From IMG/VR virus record IMGVR_UViG_3300046787_000352, positions 1 through 64,000 of that record: 64,000 nucleotides of DNA. One strand, written 5' to 3'. Under the pieces are notes generated by a model. The model worked only from the letters and a program-made list of their open reading frames with translations. It had not been told where the DNA came from and did not search any database. The DNA is from a virus. Positions 7,142-14,913 of this stretch are shown here, piece after piece. Every line of letters starts with the position of its first letter. Positions within the stretch are counted from its first letter, which is position 1. The translations under genes and the position numbers were made by a program.

Positions 7142-7810
7142 TTAGTGCTTGGGGTTGAACTCGCAGCCGGTGACCTGACACCATTTGCATAGAGGGGTTT
7201 GATTGGGGTTCCACACGTTGTTGGCAAAGCTGGCTTCAAGCCGCGCTGTGCGCTCACGGTACTTCCACCACGCAGCGTCTGCTTGCTCACGCATCATCTG
7301 CATCTTGACTATATCGTTCTTGACGATGAACAGCAACGCTGAGTTGACCTTGCGGATGTGCGGGAAGTGAGCGAATACCATGATCGACATGAGCACCAAC
7401 TGATCGCGGTCTGGGTACTTGTTGTTGCCTGTCTTCCAGTCGCCCACCCACGCAGTGAGGTTGTCATCATTCACGATCAAGATGTCAGCGATGCCGCGCA
7501 CCCACACGTCGGGGGACTTCCACTCGCAGGGGTTCAGGTTCACGTCCAACGCCATCTCATACTCGGCGAGCTTGCGCCCTTCTTTCTGAATCATGGCGTC
7601 GGCCACATCCTTGAACTGAGCGTGCTCAGGAGGGATAGGTTTGCCATCGCGGATGTACAGCTCCAAGCTCTCGTGCACTTGGTTACCGTAACGTGTTGCC
7701 TCAGTCTCTTGGAAGGGGTACTTCTTCAAGACCTTGACCTCGTGGTAACGCCGAGCGCAACCCTCAAAGTCTTTTAAGGAGCTGTGGCTCCATGCTGGTT
7801 TCTTACTCAT
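7142..7810 (-). CDS. Cas4/RecB-type PD-(D/E)XK exonuclease
   Basis: 222 aa. Nuclease core: G42-N-x-V-H46, D109 in GIADI, D124-W-K126 in GDWKTGN, and Q137. Four cysteines (C18, C208, C211, C216) sit at the two ends, as in Cas4 and AddB nucleases, where they hold an iron-sulfur cluster that clamps the fold. It likely resects DNA ends in phage recombination or repair. It lies between DNA polymerase and HNH genes and overlaps the upstream gene by 8 nt. Confidence 0.85.
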   Translation of the reverse strand: MSKKPAWSHSSLKDFEGCARRYHEVKVLKKYPFQETEATRYGNQVHESLELYIRDGKPIPPEHAQFKDVADAMIQKEGRKLAEYEMALDVNLNPCEWKSPDVWVRGIADILIVNDDNLTAWVGDWKTGNNKYPDRDQLVLMSIMVFAHFPHIRKVNSALLFIVKNDIVKMQMMREQADAAWWKYRERTARLEASFANNVWNPNQTPLCKWCQVTGCEFNPKH

Positions 7811-8039
7811 GTTTTTCCCAAACGCGTTTGTATAAAAGAAAGTAGTTCAGCGCTTTTTGTAGCGTTGTGAACGAGCAATAAGGTGATGACGCACGGGGAG
7901 GCTTTATGTACCACTCTCGATCTTCACGATCTTGGTAGCAGTCCCAACCCGCATACTCGAACAACATCTTTATCGCTTCGTCGTCCAGCTCAGAATCGGG
8001 CTGATCGGACTGCATTGCTGAGCCTTGTTGAAAACGCAT
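7803..8039 (-). CDS. Hypothetical protein (about 78 aa)
   Basis: Start uncertain: ATG 8039 has GAGAAG 7 nt before it, while ATG 8015 and a TTG at 8045 are in frame. An acidic N-terminus is followed by a small alpha/beta-looking part (FEYAGWDCYQDREDREWYI). It overlaps the metallopeptidase gene by about 50 nt and the exonuclease gene by 8 nt. No family recognised. Confidence 0.6.
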   Translation of the reverse strand: MRFQQGSAMQSDQPDSELDDEAIKMLFEYAGWDCYQDREDREWYIKPPRASSPYCSFTTLQKALNYFLLYKRVWEKHE

Positions 8040-8292
8040 CGACAAACTTCTCGTTGGCTTCGAGCTTGCTGCCCATGTCTTCGAGAATGGCGTGAGTCAA
8101 CTCGTGCCAGAAGGTTGTGTCAATTTCTTTCTCTGGCAGTGGGCGACCCAACGAGTTGTGTGTGCCGATACGGATGTCGGCTTCGTCGTAGTTGATACCA
8201 CCCCACACGTGCTTGCCGTTGATCTTGTGCGTAAGACGCTTGGTGACCGTGTACCACTTCTTGCCGACTTTAATTTTCTTTGGTAGTTGCAT
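7990..8292 (-). CDS. Small HExxH zinc metallopeptidase-like protein (100 aa)
   Basis: Contains FWHELTHAILEDMG (H63, E64, H67), the zinc-binding and catalytic signature of gluzincin-type peptidases, after a small N-terminal beta domain (KIKVGKKWYTVT). The size and motif resemble the compact phage proteins related to the ImmA/IrrE or SprT folds. The third metal ligand would be one of the acidic residues further on (E79 or D85 region). Substrate unknown; a phage regulator or host protein is possible. Confidence 0.75.
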   Translation of the reverse strand: MQLPKKIKVGKKWYTVTKRLTHKINGKHVWGGINYDEADIRIGTHNSLGRPLPEKEIDTTFWHELTHAILEDMGSKLEANEKFVDAFSTRLSNAVRSARF

Positions 8293-8302
8293 TGCTCTCT
8301 CC

Positions 8303-10282
8303 TTAATTTTTTGCTAACCCATACCTACGGTGCGCACCACCGTCAGCGTCCAGAGGGATGCCCTGCATGTAGCTTGGCTCCATGGTCATCTGCGCCAAGA
8401 CCCAAGTCTTAGCGTCAGCAACTTCTGCATCTGGCACAACCGAAATCAATTCGTCGTGCACGGTGCCTTTGACGGGATAGCGTTTGTTCACACGCAGCAT
8501 CCCATCGGTCATCACAATCCGCGCTGTACCTTGCACCACGTTGTTCGTGATCTTGCCTGCGTACAGCTTGGTAGCGTCGGGGCCATAAACCCATTGCGGC
8601 CTACCCTTCTCGTCCTTTTCTTGGCGTAGGTTCTTATAGAACACGCTCATACCGTTCGGTAGGACAATCTCTTCTTTGCGGAAGGTGATACATTTATAAC
8701 TGAATTCGTTGCCTAAGTAAAGGCTTCGATGAATCAATTCACCGCACATGTCCCAAAAAGCAACAACGGGGTACGCTGTGGCACGGTACTTGTCGATGAT
8801 CGCCTTGGCCGCCACGCAGTGAATCAACAGCTCCTCGTCTGTGCACACGCGGGGTATCTCCTCCATCTTCTTGATGTTGTCCTCGTTGTTCAAGAAGCTG
8901 TCGATGTACTTCGACGTGACGCCGAGCGCTTTGGCGAAGTCTTTTTTGTATCGTACAGGCGGTGCTCCAAGGAAGCCCACCAAGAGTTGCGCTGAGAACG
9001 ATGCCCAACCAAGGCCATACCCGCAACCAAGCAACGCGCTTTTCGCGGACTGCCGTAGGTCTGGGTGAGATTCTTTACTGAGTCCGGGTATGTTGAACAT
9101 CTGAGCGCCGAACGCCGCATAAGGGTCACCCCCTTCTTTGAAGATGCGCAACATGTCGTGGTAATCCGCCAGCCACGCAAGCACTCGTGGCTCAATCTGC
9201 GAGAGGTCGCCCACCACGAGCTGGTGCCCAGCGGGAGCCATAATTGCTTTACGAAGGAACGAACCTCGCTTGAGGTTCTGCATGTTGATGGCACTGCCCT
9301 TGGACGCTGTCCATCGCCCCGAGAGAGCGCCGTAATACGAGAGCGGTACAGGTAACGGGCCGCGTCGGGAGATGTCAAGAAAGCGCTGCGCTCGCGTGCG
9401 CTCAGTCGTTGACTTAACTTTAAGGCGAGCCTCGCAAAGTAGGGCGACATCTTCATTTTCGCCGTTGAGCATTGCTTGGAAGTGCGCGTCAGTCTTTGCA
9501 AGCGCAAGAGTCTGCTTGCCGGTGGTTTTGCTTTTCTTAGTCGGCGCAACAACGCCAAGAGATTTAAGAATCGCCTCGAAGTTTTTGTTCGACGCAAGCG
9601 CAGCTTCTTCCACGCCGAGCTTTTTAAGTAGGGCTTCACGTGATTCCTTTTCTGAGTGGAGCGCATCCACCAACATATTGCTGTCAAGTTCAAGAACAGG
9701 GTTCGTGAACATCTTTAAGGTCATGTCGATAAGGCGGAGTTCCTTAGACGGGTAGCCAACAACAAGACGCTTGAAGATTTCTTCACACAAGAACACGTCG
9801 TGCATGCAGTAGTCCGCAAGTTCTTTCTCAATCTGCGGCGTGAGTTCCGTGAGGCCGTCCGTGGTATGCACGGCCTTGCCCTTCGCTGGGAGCCCGTACT
9901 TTTCTGCAAGGGTGGCGAGACTGTTGCCTGCGACAAGAAGCCCTTCGGAGATGTTGCGTGCACGTGCCATGCTAAGGCTATCGAAAATAAAGCAAGGATG
10001 AACGTCGTAAACCCACTCAAGAATGGAAACGTCAAACTGAGCATTGTGAGCAAGCACAGCAGTGCTGCTCCAATCGTAAGTTGAAAGGATGCGCGGGAGC
10101 TCCTCATGGCTGTACCACTGGATGATCTTGTCTGTGCCGTACTCATGGATGCAGGCTCCGAAGGCTTTGAATTGTGGGTCACGTATGTACTCCTCTGTTG
10201 TCATCTTACGTAGGGTGTAGCCCGAGCTGTCCCACCGAGTTTCAAAGTCGATGGTCAGCAGTGTTTTGTATGGGGCGCTCAA
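8303..10282 (-). CDS. DNA polymerase, family A, with 3'-5' exonuclease
   Basis: 659 aa. Exonuclease motifs: D12-x-E14 in TIDFETRW, N80...D84 in HNAQFDV, and Y158...D162. Polymerase motifs: A at VVGDLSQIEPR (D359), B at RQSAKSALLGCGYGLGW (R410, K414, Y422) and C at TVHDELI (H609-D610-E611). About 190 residues separate motifs B and C, longer than in E. coli Pol I. The start is TTG (10282) in TTGA overlapping the upstream stop, with AAAGGAG upstream. It is the replicative polymerase of the phage. Confidence 0.95.
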   Translation of the reverse strand: MSAPYKTLLTIDFETRWDSSGYTLRKMTTEEYIRDPQFKAFGACIHEYGTDKIIQWYSHEELPRILSTYDWSSTAVLAHNAQFDVSILEWVYDVHPCFIFDSLSMARARNISEGLLVAGNSLATLAEKYGLPAKGKAVHTTDGLTELTPQIEKELADYCMHDVFLCEEIFKRLVVGYPSKELRLIDMTLKMFTNPVLELDSNMLVDALHSEKESREALLKKLGVEEAALASNKNFEAILKSLGVVAPTKKSKTTGKQTLALAKTDAHFQAMLNGENEDVALLCEARLKVKSTTERTRAQRFLDISRRGPLPVPLSYYGALSGRWTASKGSAINMQNLKRGSFLRKAIMAPAGHQLVVGDLSQIEPRVLAWLADYHDMLRIFKEGGDPYAAFGAQMFNIPGLSKESHPDLRQSAKSALLGCGYGLGWASFSAQLLVGFLGAPPVRYKKDFAKALGVTSKYIDSFLNNEDNIKKMEEIPRVCTDEELLIHCVAAKAIIDKYRATAYPVVAFWDMCGELIHRSLYLGNEFSYKCITFRKEEIVLPNGMSVFYKNLRQEKDEKGRPQWVYGPDATKLYAGKITNNVVQGTARIVMTDGMLRVNKRYPVKGTVHDELISVVPDAEVADAKTWVLAQMTMEPSYMQGIPLDADGGAHRRYGLAKN

Positions 10283-10578
10283 TTCATCATCTCCTTTGAT
10301 GGCGCGTCGGCCATGTTTAAATCCATGAGCGCCATGCCGAGCTTCGACACGAGTACGCCTGCCTCCATCTCTGTGCAGTTGATTGTCATAAGCTCAGCCT
10401 TGTCGTCTCCGTCTCGGCCAGCAATGATGACTGCACGCCAATCGTTTTGTAGGTAGCACTCGATGATGCCCTTCACAACCACACGCAGGTGGTCGCGTTG
10501 TGGTTTGCTCAGTTTGTCGATCTTCTCCATGAATTCCAGCGCTTCTTTTGTCTCGCCTATCGTTCGTCGTCCGTCCAT
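10279..10578 (-). CDS. Hypothetical protein (99 aa)
   Basis: ATG 10578 with AAGGAG upstream. It overlaps the polymerase start by 4 nt and the VRR-NUC gene by 22 nt. Mostly helical, with a central beta-rich part (WRAVIIAGRDGDDKAELMTI). No family recognised; its coupling to the polymerase suggests a replication role. Confidence 0.7.
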   Translation of the reverse strand: MDGRRTIGETKEALEFMEKIDKLSKPQRDHLRVVVKGIIECYLQNDWRAVIIAGRDGDDKAELMTINCTEMEAGVLVSKLGMALMDLNMADAPSKEMMN

Positions 10579-10886
10579 TGCATGCTCCTTAAAGTGTCGA
10601 GTGTTTCGATTGCTGTGGCCAAGTCGGCCACGTTTGATTCATTGATGACCAGCGATATGCCGCCGCTTTCTTGGATGCGCCGCAGGTTGTCTTCCTGCAA
10701 CGCTGTCGTCTTGCCCTTGCCTGCCTTCGCTTCGATGCCGATGAACAGGCCGTTCTTGCAAGCCAAGAAATCAGGAACGCCGCTGCTCCCATAGCCCGTA
10801 CCAAGCGGCATAGCGTAGTATGTCCGTGTGGTGTCCAGTATCTTTCTGATCTGCTTCTTTACTTTGGATTCCGGTGTTGCTGCCAA
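10557..10886 (-). CDS. VRR-NUC (PD-(D/E)XK) nuclease (109 aa)
   Basis: The core GVPDFLA (D39) and FIGIEAKAGKG (E52, K54) is typical of stand-alone viral VRR-NUC nucleases, which act on branched DNA such as Holliday junctions. The start appears to be TTG at 10886 with GGGAG 8 nt before it. The first 116 nt lie inside the 3' end of the upstream gene in another frame, an unusually long overlap. It probably resolves replication or recombination intermediates. Confidence 0.8.
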   Translation of the reverse strand: MAATPESKVKKQIRKILDTTRTYYAMPLGTGYGSSGVPDFLACKNGLFIGIEAKAGKGKTTALQEDNLRRIQESGGISLVINESNVADLATAIETLDTLRSMQWTDDER

Positions 10887-11373
10887 TGTTGTATCTCCCT
10901 ATTGCTTTGAATTTAATGCGCTCGTCGATGTGTGTTGCTAGGTTGTCTGCGGCTTCATCCAACACCATACCCGCTATGCTCTTGCCGCGCGACCTAAACC
11001 CTGCTGGGTCACTAGCCAACGCACCTGCGTCCATCATCTGACGGAGCACTCGGTTTGTTGTCTTGGAGCCAAGGCTGTTCCACGTGTGGCGCTCGATGTA
11101 CTTGTCCATGTCTTCACCTTGCAGATGAAGCGGCTCGTCGCCCATGAGCACCACGCCTTGACGGCGCAAGAAGTCATAGGCTCCTGCCCTACCGCGCAAC
11201 GCATCCACCTTAGCCTTGGCCTCATCGCGCTCAGCAGTGAGAAAGATGTTCTTGTCGCGCAACTCCTCGTAGCACTGCTTCCAATATTTCGCCTCTTGGA
11301 TAGCTTGCTCGCGGTCAGCGACTTTCTTCTCTGCTTGTTTAAGCGCTGGTTGTTTCCATTGTGCTTTGCTCAC
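10771..11373 (-). CDS. Hypothetical protein with N-terminal coiled coil (200 aa)
   Basis: GTG start at 11373 with AAGGAGG upstream. Residues about 10-60 form a charged coiled coil; the middle has a conserved-looking stretch, DPAGFRSRGKSIAGMVLDEA, then ERIKFKAIGRYNIGSN. The last 38 residues are encoded within the VRR-NUC gene. Function unknown. Confidence 0.65.
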   Translation of the reverse strand: MSKAQWKQPALKQAEKKVADREQAIQEAKYWKQCYEELRDKNIFLTAERDEAKAKVDALRGRAGAYDFLRRQGVVLMGDEPLHLQGEDMDKYIERHTWNSLGSKTTNRVLRQMMDAGALASDPAGFRSRGKSIAGMVLDEAADNLATHIDERIKFKAIGRYNIGSNTGIQSKEADQKDTGHHTDILRYAAWYGLWEQRRS

Positions 11374-11599
11374 GCTGCACCTCCTTGAGTTTCATGTTGT
11401 AGTGGAACCACTTCTCTGCGTCTGGGCTGTCCTTCTTGCCTTGACGCATCCCGTACTTAATGAGGTTGCCCTTGAGGTAGCCGATGAACTCCTCGCGTGT
11501 AAGCAGCGCCTCCATCACAGTCCACGGCTGTACGCTCATGTCCTTGTAGTGGCTACCGCCTGCTTGAATGTCGTCTGCTTTAATCGTTGTCTCTACCAT
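11339..11599 (-). CDS. DUF3310 family protein (86 aa)
   Basis: Carries the DUF3310 signature: GGSHYK, QPW, then FIGYLKGNLIKYGMRQGKK, then a D/W/H-containing helix. The family is widespread in tailed phages and includes the nucleotide-kinase-like protein gp1.7 of T7; its role here is likely nucleotide metabolism. ATG 11599 with GGAGAAG upstream; the 3' end overlaps the next gene by 35 nt. Confidence 0.85.
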   Translation of the reverse strand: MVETTIKADDIQAGGSHYKDMSVQPWTVMEALLTREEFIGYLKGNLIKYGMRQGKKDSPDAEKWFHYNMKLKEVQREQSTMETTSA

Positions 11600-11609
11600 G
11601 TTGCTTCTC

Positions 11610-12023
11610 CTACAGAATTGGTTTCTTTGCTCTTGAAGGCCTTGTGCGCTTCTTCGAGGCGTTTGCCCTCCACTCGCGTAAAAGGCCAGTGCGCCGCGAA
11701 GGGATTCCCATCTCGGCAGCTATCGTGCTTATCATGCTGTCGCACAGTCCGAACTTGTTCGCTATGTACGAGTGTTTCTCGCCTTGCCTTAGTAGCGCGG
11801 CGATGTGTTGATTGCGCACGAAGCGAATCTTTTTCTTCTCGATTGCATCGGCGTGTGCCGGTATTACTTTCCTGACTGACTTCCATATACCCTCGTCTAC
11901 TTCATAGGTTGCGAACTTGTGGTCACACACGGCGCACTTTCGTGTCCTGCGTGTAACGGTATCAGCGTGTAGGGGGCGTGTCTCCAATACGGATGCCTCA
12001 CCCCCACATTTAACGCACTTCAT
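11610..12023 (-). CDS. Zinc-ribbon/HTH protein, NrdR-like N-terminus (137 aa)
   Basis: N-terminal zinc ribbon with C3-x2-C6 and C30-x2-C33 (MKCVKCGGEASVLETR ... RKCAVCDHKFATYE), close to the ribbon of the NrdR repressor. A helix-turn-helix-like part follows (HSYIANKFGLCDSMISTIAA), then a basic tail. The NrdR ATP-cone is absent, so this is a phage-type regulator rather than true NrdR. It may bind promoters. Confidence 0.75.
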   Translation of the reverse strand: MKCVKCGGEASVLETRPLHADTVTRRTRKCAVCDHKFATYEVDEGIWKSVRKVIPAHADAIEKKKIRFVRNQHIAALLRQGEKHSYIANKFGLCDSMISTIAAEMGIPSRRTGLLREWRANASKKRTRPSRAKKPIL

Positions 12024-12138
12024 GTTTGTGTGCCTTTGCTTCTTGTATGTTTACAAACACGTCACCGCAAACCTTGCAACGCAGTGCGCGTCCCTCGGTC
12101 ATGCGGTAACTACCTTGACTACGTTGAACGGCGTACAT
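12010..12138 (-). CDS. 42-aa zinc-finger protein
   Basis: The likely start is ATG 12138 (the same frame extends upstream inside the 12119 gene). It holds CKVCGDVFVNIQEAKAHKHE, a C2H2-like finger (C-x2-C then H-x-H). No strong ribosome binding site is seen, so it may be translated by coupling to the upstream gene. The stop overlaps the next gene by 14 nt. A small nucleic-acid-binding accessory protein is likely. Confidence 0.55.
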   Translation of the reverse strand: MYAVQRSQGSYRMTEGRALRCKVCGDVFVNIQEAKAHKHEVR

Positions 12139-12310
12139 CGTCTTGATGATTTCCCATGCGCTGCTCTTGCTCTCGCTGGATGCGCTCGAACTCGTCGTCT
12201 TCTGCTTTGGCATCGTCCTGCTTTCTAAAGATGTTGTCGAAGTGTTCGGAGAACGACTTGTAGTTTGTTGGGCGTTGTTGGGAGCCCTTGCCGCCGTCAC
12301 CGTGTGTCAT
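12119..12310 (-). CDS. Hypothetical charged protein (63 aa)
   Basis: ATG 12310 with GGAAAGAAG upstream. A very polar, Gln/Asp/Glu/Arg-rich product without hydrophobic core residues, so it may be disordered or helical. The 3' part overlaps the 42-aa zinc-finger gene. No family. Confidence 0.6.
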   Translation of the reverse strand: MTHGDGGKGSQQRPTNYKSFSEHFDNIFRKQDDAKAEDDEFERIQREQEQRMGNHQDDVRRST

Positions 12311-12648
12311 TTCTTCTTTCCTTTCGGGCCAACATTCTTGGCACCTGCTTTGTTGTAGATGTGGAACTCGCGTGGTGTCAGGTCTACCTTCAAAGGCTTC
12401 GCTGCTTTCGATACACCATGCACGAAGCCGTGCAGTGGATTGGTCTTGCGCTTCTCTGTAACGTGTTTGCTCAACGTCTCACCTGCACCCAAGCGGGTGT
12501 CGTCTGCCTTGATGGCTGTCAGAATCTCAGGCATGTACGTCTTCACGTAGTCAGGGTGGAACGCATTGATGATGGGTGGTGTTGGGTTGTTCAAAACAAA
12601 GCATCCTTTGATGGGGTCATAGGTGGAGAGGGGTTGGTCAGTCTGCAC
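12307..12648 (-). CDS. Hypothetical basic protein (113 aa)
   Basis: I chose GTG 12648 because GGAGCAAACAC is directly upstream; the longer frame (to 12690) overlaps the membrane gene deeply. The Lys-rich C-terminus ends AGAKNVGPKGKKK. The central part is mixed alpha/beta with no recognised motif. It overlaps the neighbour genes by 4 and 11 nt. Confidence 0.6.
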   Translation of the reverse strand: MQTDQPLSTYDPIKGCFVLNNPTPPIINAFHPDYVKTYMPEILTAIKADDTRLGAGETLSKHVTEKRKTNPLHGFVHGVSKAAKPLKVDLTPREFHIYNKAGAKNVGPKGKKK

Positions 12649-12841
12649 GTGTTTGCTCCAAACGAATCCACAGCATGAAGCCGAAGACAACAGCCCACAC
12701 AGACATGACTGCGCGAAGGTCTGCCGTCCAGTCAGCTAAGTCCCAGCTTGCCGAAGTGAAAGCGCCGATACCATACATGCACGCCATGGTGACGACAAAC
12801 GGAAAGACTGACTGAAAAGATTTCTCTACGGTGTGTTTCAT
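12638..12841 (-). CDS. Small membrane protein, two hydrophobic segments (67 aa)
   Basis: Hydrophobic stretches at about residues 12-30 and 43-59 (VMSVWAVVFGFMLWIRLE). ATG 12841 with AGGAGAAAC upstream. A short inner-membrane protein of unknown role; an early-lysis or exclusion function is possible but unsupported. Confidence 0.7.
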   Translation of the reverse strand: MKHTVEKSFQSVFPFVVTMACMYGIGAFTSASWDLADWTADLRAVMSVWAVVFGFMLWIRLEQTRAD

Positions 12842-13059
12842 TGTTTCTCCTTGTGCACGGCGGCTAAGCGCCTGTACCGTGCGATATTGTTTTTTAAGGC
12901 GCGGGGTTCTTCCGCGTTCTTGGTCACGAATTGGGGCTCCGGAAACTCTGCAAAGGTTAACTTGGCATGAGCACCTGCCCTGAATTCAATGTCAATCACG
13001 TTGAACCCCGCACGGGAGTAAGCGTCGATCTGCTTACGAAAGTGACGGGGTATCTCCAT
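12838..13059 (-). CDS. Hypothetical protein (73 aa)
   Basis: Compact alpha/beta sequence (FNVIDIEFRAGAHAKLTF, then a helix NNIARYRRLAAVHKEKQ), which could be a small RNA- or DNA-binding fold; this is an impression only. ATG 13059 follows the previous stop closely and no strong ribosome site is seen. Confidence 0.65.
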   Translation of the reverse strand: MEIPRHFRKQIDAYSRAGFNVIDIEFRAGAHAKLTFAEFPEPQFVTKNAEEPRALKNNIARYRRLAAVHKEKQ

Positions 13060-13061
13060 GA

Positions 13062-13766
13062 TTAACCCAACATCTTCTTGAGCTCAGCGTGAAGCAAGAC
13101 TGCCTCGGACAGAGAGATGTTGTCGATGACGTAGGACGCAGTGAGTGCGATGCGTGGTGGCTTGACCGCTTCTGGTTGTGGTGCGATGAACGTCTCCATA
13201 GGAGGGCGAGGGATGCGGGTGTGCGTTGGCCGTCCGATGCGTTCGCTTTCTTCCTTGGTTTTCTCCACAGGCAAAGCGGCGATACCATGCGCTTGTGGCG
13301 CGGCATCGACATGTTTACCCTTCTTATGGATGCGAATCTTCTTGGCCTTCTTGTTGGGTACAACGGCTGGGATGTCATCGTACTCAGGCACCCCAACGCT
13401 ATACACGAACACATCACGCATAGTCAACACGCCACCATGAATACGACGTTGTGCTTTGATTTGTTTGCGCAACAGCTTGCCGTTGAAATACAGCGTGCTC
13501 AAGTGTGTGGATGTTGTGCCGTGATCGAAACCACAATCTGCTAGGTCTTGCAGCGAACTCTCGGGATTGCCTTTGATGTGGTAGAACAGCTCACGACGTG
13601 CGCTTTCATTCTCGGGGGTTGGGCGTTGGCCGCGTGGGTTATGTGTTACTTGCATTTGAGTTACCTCGGGTAGTGGGGTTGGTTGTTGCTTCTCTACTTG
13701 ATGACGACCCAGTGAGTCGTCCCATTCGTTTAACGCTTCTTTGAGCGCTGTTTGCATGTCTGGCAT
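13062..13766 (-). CDS. Putative winged-helix DNA-binding protein (234 aa)
   Basis: Residues about 55-110 look like a winged helix: RRELFYHIKGNPESSLQDLA, then THLSTLYFNGKLLRKQIK. Disordered Pro/Gln-rich linkers and Lys/Arg-rich parts (NKKAKKIRIHKKGKH) surround it. The C-terminal helix (SEAVLLHAELKKMLG) might be for oligomerisation. ATG 13766 with GGAGAAAGC upstream. Likely a regulator or replication accessory. Confidence 0.6.
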   Translation of the reverse strand: MPDMQTALKEALNEWDDSLGRHQVEKQQPTPLPEVTQMQVTHNPRGQRPTPENESARRELFYHIKGNPESSLQDLADCGFDHGTTSTHLSTLYFNGKLLRKQIKAQRRIHGGVLTMRDVFVYSVGVPEYDDIPAVVPNKKAKKIRIHKKGKHVDAAPQAHGIAALPVEKTKEESERIGRPTHTRIPRPPMETFIAPQPEAVKPPRIALTASYVIDNISLSEAVLLHAELKKMLG

Positions 13767-13775
13767 TGCTTTCTC

Positions 13776-13991
13776 CTAACGTGTGAAAAGATACCCAATG
13801 GCAACGAGCACAGCGACTGCTGTACCCAACTGCACGAGGGTGCGGGTTAAATCAGAGAACGGTTGTCGGATACCAAGCAGTGCTGCTTGAATCTTCTCCT
13901 CGTCCTCCGACATTTGTGCAGGCGGTGGTTGGTATAACAAACCAATCTTCACTTTGCCTGTGTCATACGGTACGTTTTGTTTCTGGTGCAT
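13776..13991 (-). CDS. Small C-terminally anchored membrane protein (71 aa)
   Basis: The start is ATG 13991 (TGATG overlap with the upstream stop, GGAG 8 nt before). Polar N-terminus, then one hydrophobic segment at the very end (LVQLGTAVAVLVAIGYLFTR), so a tail-anchored protein. Function unknown. Confidence 0.65.
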   Translation of the reverse strand: MHQKQNVPYDTGKVKIGLLYQPPPAQMSEDEEKIQAALLGIRQPFSDLTRTLVQLGTAVAVLVAIGYLFTR

Positions 13992-14413
13992 CACCACTGC
14001 TCCTTATAGGCTTGCATGATTGTTTCTAAATGGATTGTCAAAGATTTTACATCGGGTCTGTACGGCTGTACAAGATGGTCAGCAAACTTTTTGTTCTCAC
14101 GAATACGTTGCCATATCTCCCATGAGACGTTGTGTTTGATGGCAAACATAGTCGCTAAGTTCTCACACAACTCGTTGGCCTTGGCACGGTCGTACTCATT
14201 GGCCTTGACCTTGAACTTACAACAGATAGCGTAGACCTTCTTGGCGTTGCCGTTAGGGAATTCCGCAGGGTCACGAGGCATGACGCCCGTGTATGACACC
14301 TGTATAGTGCGCATCCCCTTGCTCGCATCCAACGCGCTGAACTTGAACCAGATGGTGCCAAGGTTGAAACCAATCTTCTGCGCGTCACTCACCCAGATGT
14401 CATGGGCTTCCAT
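13991..14413 (-). CDS. Hypothetical protein (140 aa)
   Basis: Soluble mixed alpha/beta protein with ATG 14413 and GGAG upstream. It carries ICCKFKVKANEYDRAKANEL and a Trp-rich middle. No family recognised. It is coupled to the tail-anchored gene downstream. Confidence 0.7.
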   Translation of the reverse strand: MEAHDIWVSDAQKIGFNLGTIWFKFSALDASKGMRTIQVSYTGVMPRDPAEFPNGNAKKVYAICCKFKVKANEYDRAKANELCENLATMFAIKHNVSWEIWQRIRENKKFADHLVQPYRPDVKSLTIHLETIMQAYKEQW

Positions 14414-14416
14414 GTG

Positions 14417-14608
14417 TTACTCCTTCTTCAACTTGGGCAGTGGTGCCCAATGCGTATAGAACTTGTCTTTGCCGTTGTACGTACCGTACATGGCCACGCC
14501 TCCTGCACCCAACAGTTGAACCTTCACGCCGCGTGGGCATGTGTCGATGGGCAACCAGAAGTAGTTGTGATCTACGGCGACTGTGCCTGTGCTGTCTAGT
14601 TTTGTCAT
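14417..14608 (-). CDS. Hypothetical beta-rich protein (63 aa)
   Basis: Short protein with a likely small beta-barrel (YFWLPIDTCPRGVKVQLLGA, then GVAMYGTYNGKDKFYTHWAP). Similar short orphan proteins with 'W.P....P.G.KV.LLG..G.A..G' occur in other phages (recalled, not checked). ATG 14608 overlaps the Lar-like gene by 4 nt. Confidence 0.65.
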   Translation of the reverse strand: MTKLDSTGTVAVDHNYFWLPIDTCPRGVKVQLLGAGGVAMYGTYNGKDKFYTHWAPLPKLKKE

Positions 14609-14904
14609 TGTTTCTCCTCACGTAACTTTGGGTCTTCGTCCACGGCAATCAACCCGCGTTCCCACAGGTAGTTGCGCACGTACTCGTCTTCGATTTTCAT
14701 AGCAACCAATTCACGTGTTGGTGTGCGTGTATTCCACAACTCCACGCCTTCTTTGTGCCACTTGAAGTCGTCTGGGTAGCTACGCCTGACCTCCATAGAT
14801 GTGCCGCAACCGCCGCAACTTACTAGCCCCCAGCGGTATGTACTTCCGTCAGAGAAATCCAACCCCACGTGTCCACAAAAAGGACATGGTTCAATGTGTG
14901 CCAT
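14605..14904 (-). CDS. Lar-like zinc protein (restriction alleviation family, 99 aa)
   Basis: N-terminal CPFCGHVGL, then SCGGCGTSMEV, and WNTRTP: the four-cysteine pattern and closing W-N-x-R of the Lar restriction-alleviation family. Lar proteins in the Rac prophage modulate type I restriction, so an anti-restriction role is plausible, though many phage members are of unproven function. ATG 14904 with AAGGAGG upstream. Confidence 0.75.
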   Translation of the reverse strand: MAHIEPCPFCGHVGLDFSDGSTYRWGLVSCGGCGTSMEVRRSYPDDFKWHKEGVELWNTRTPTRELVAMKIEDEYVRNYLWERGLIAVDEDPKLREEKQ

Positions 14905-14913
14905 ACAACCTCC

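Noticed and set aside
7142-7810. Cas4-like nuclease as evidence of a CRISPR system
   Set aside because: Stand-alone RecB/Cas4-type exonucleases are common in phage replication regions and no other cas gene or array is present.
8890-9693. Minus-strand second frame inside the DNA polymerase gene
   Set aside because: Arg/Ser-rich out-of-frame translation of a gene with complete polymerase motifs.
11610-12023. True NrdR regulator of ribonucleotide reductase
   Set aside because: Only the zinc ribbon matches; the ATP-cone domain is absent and no ribonucleotide reductase gene is in the window.
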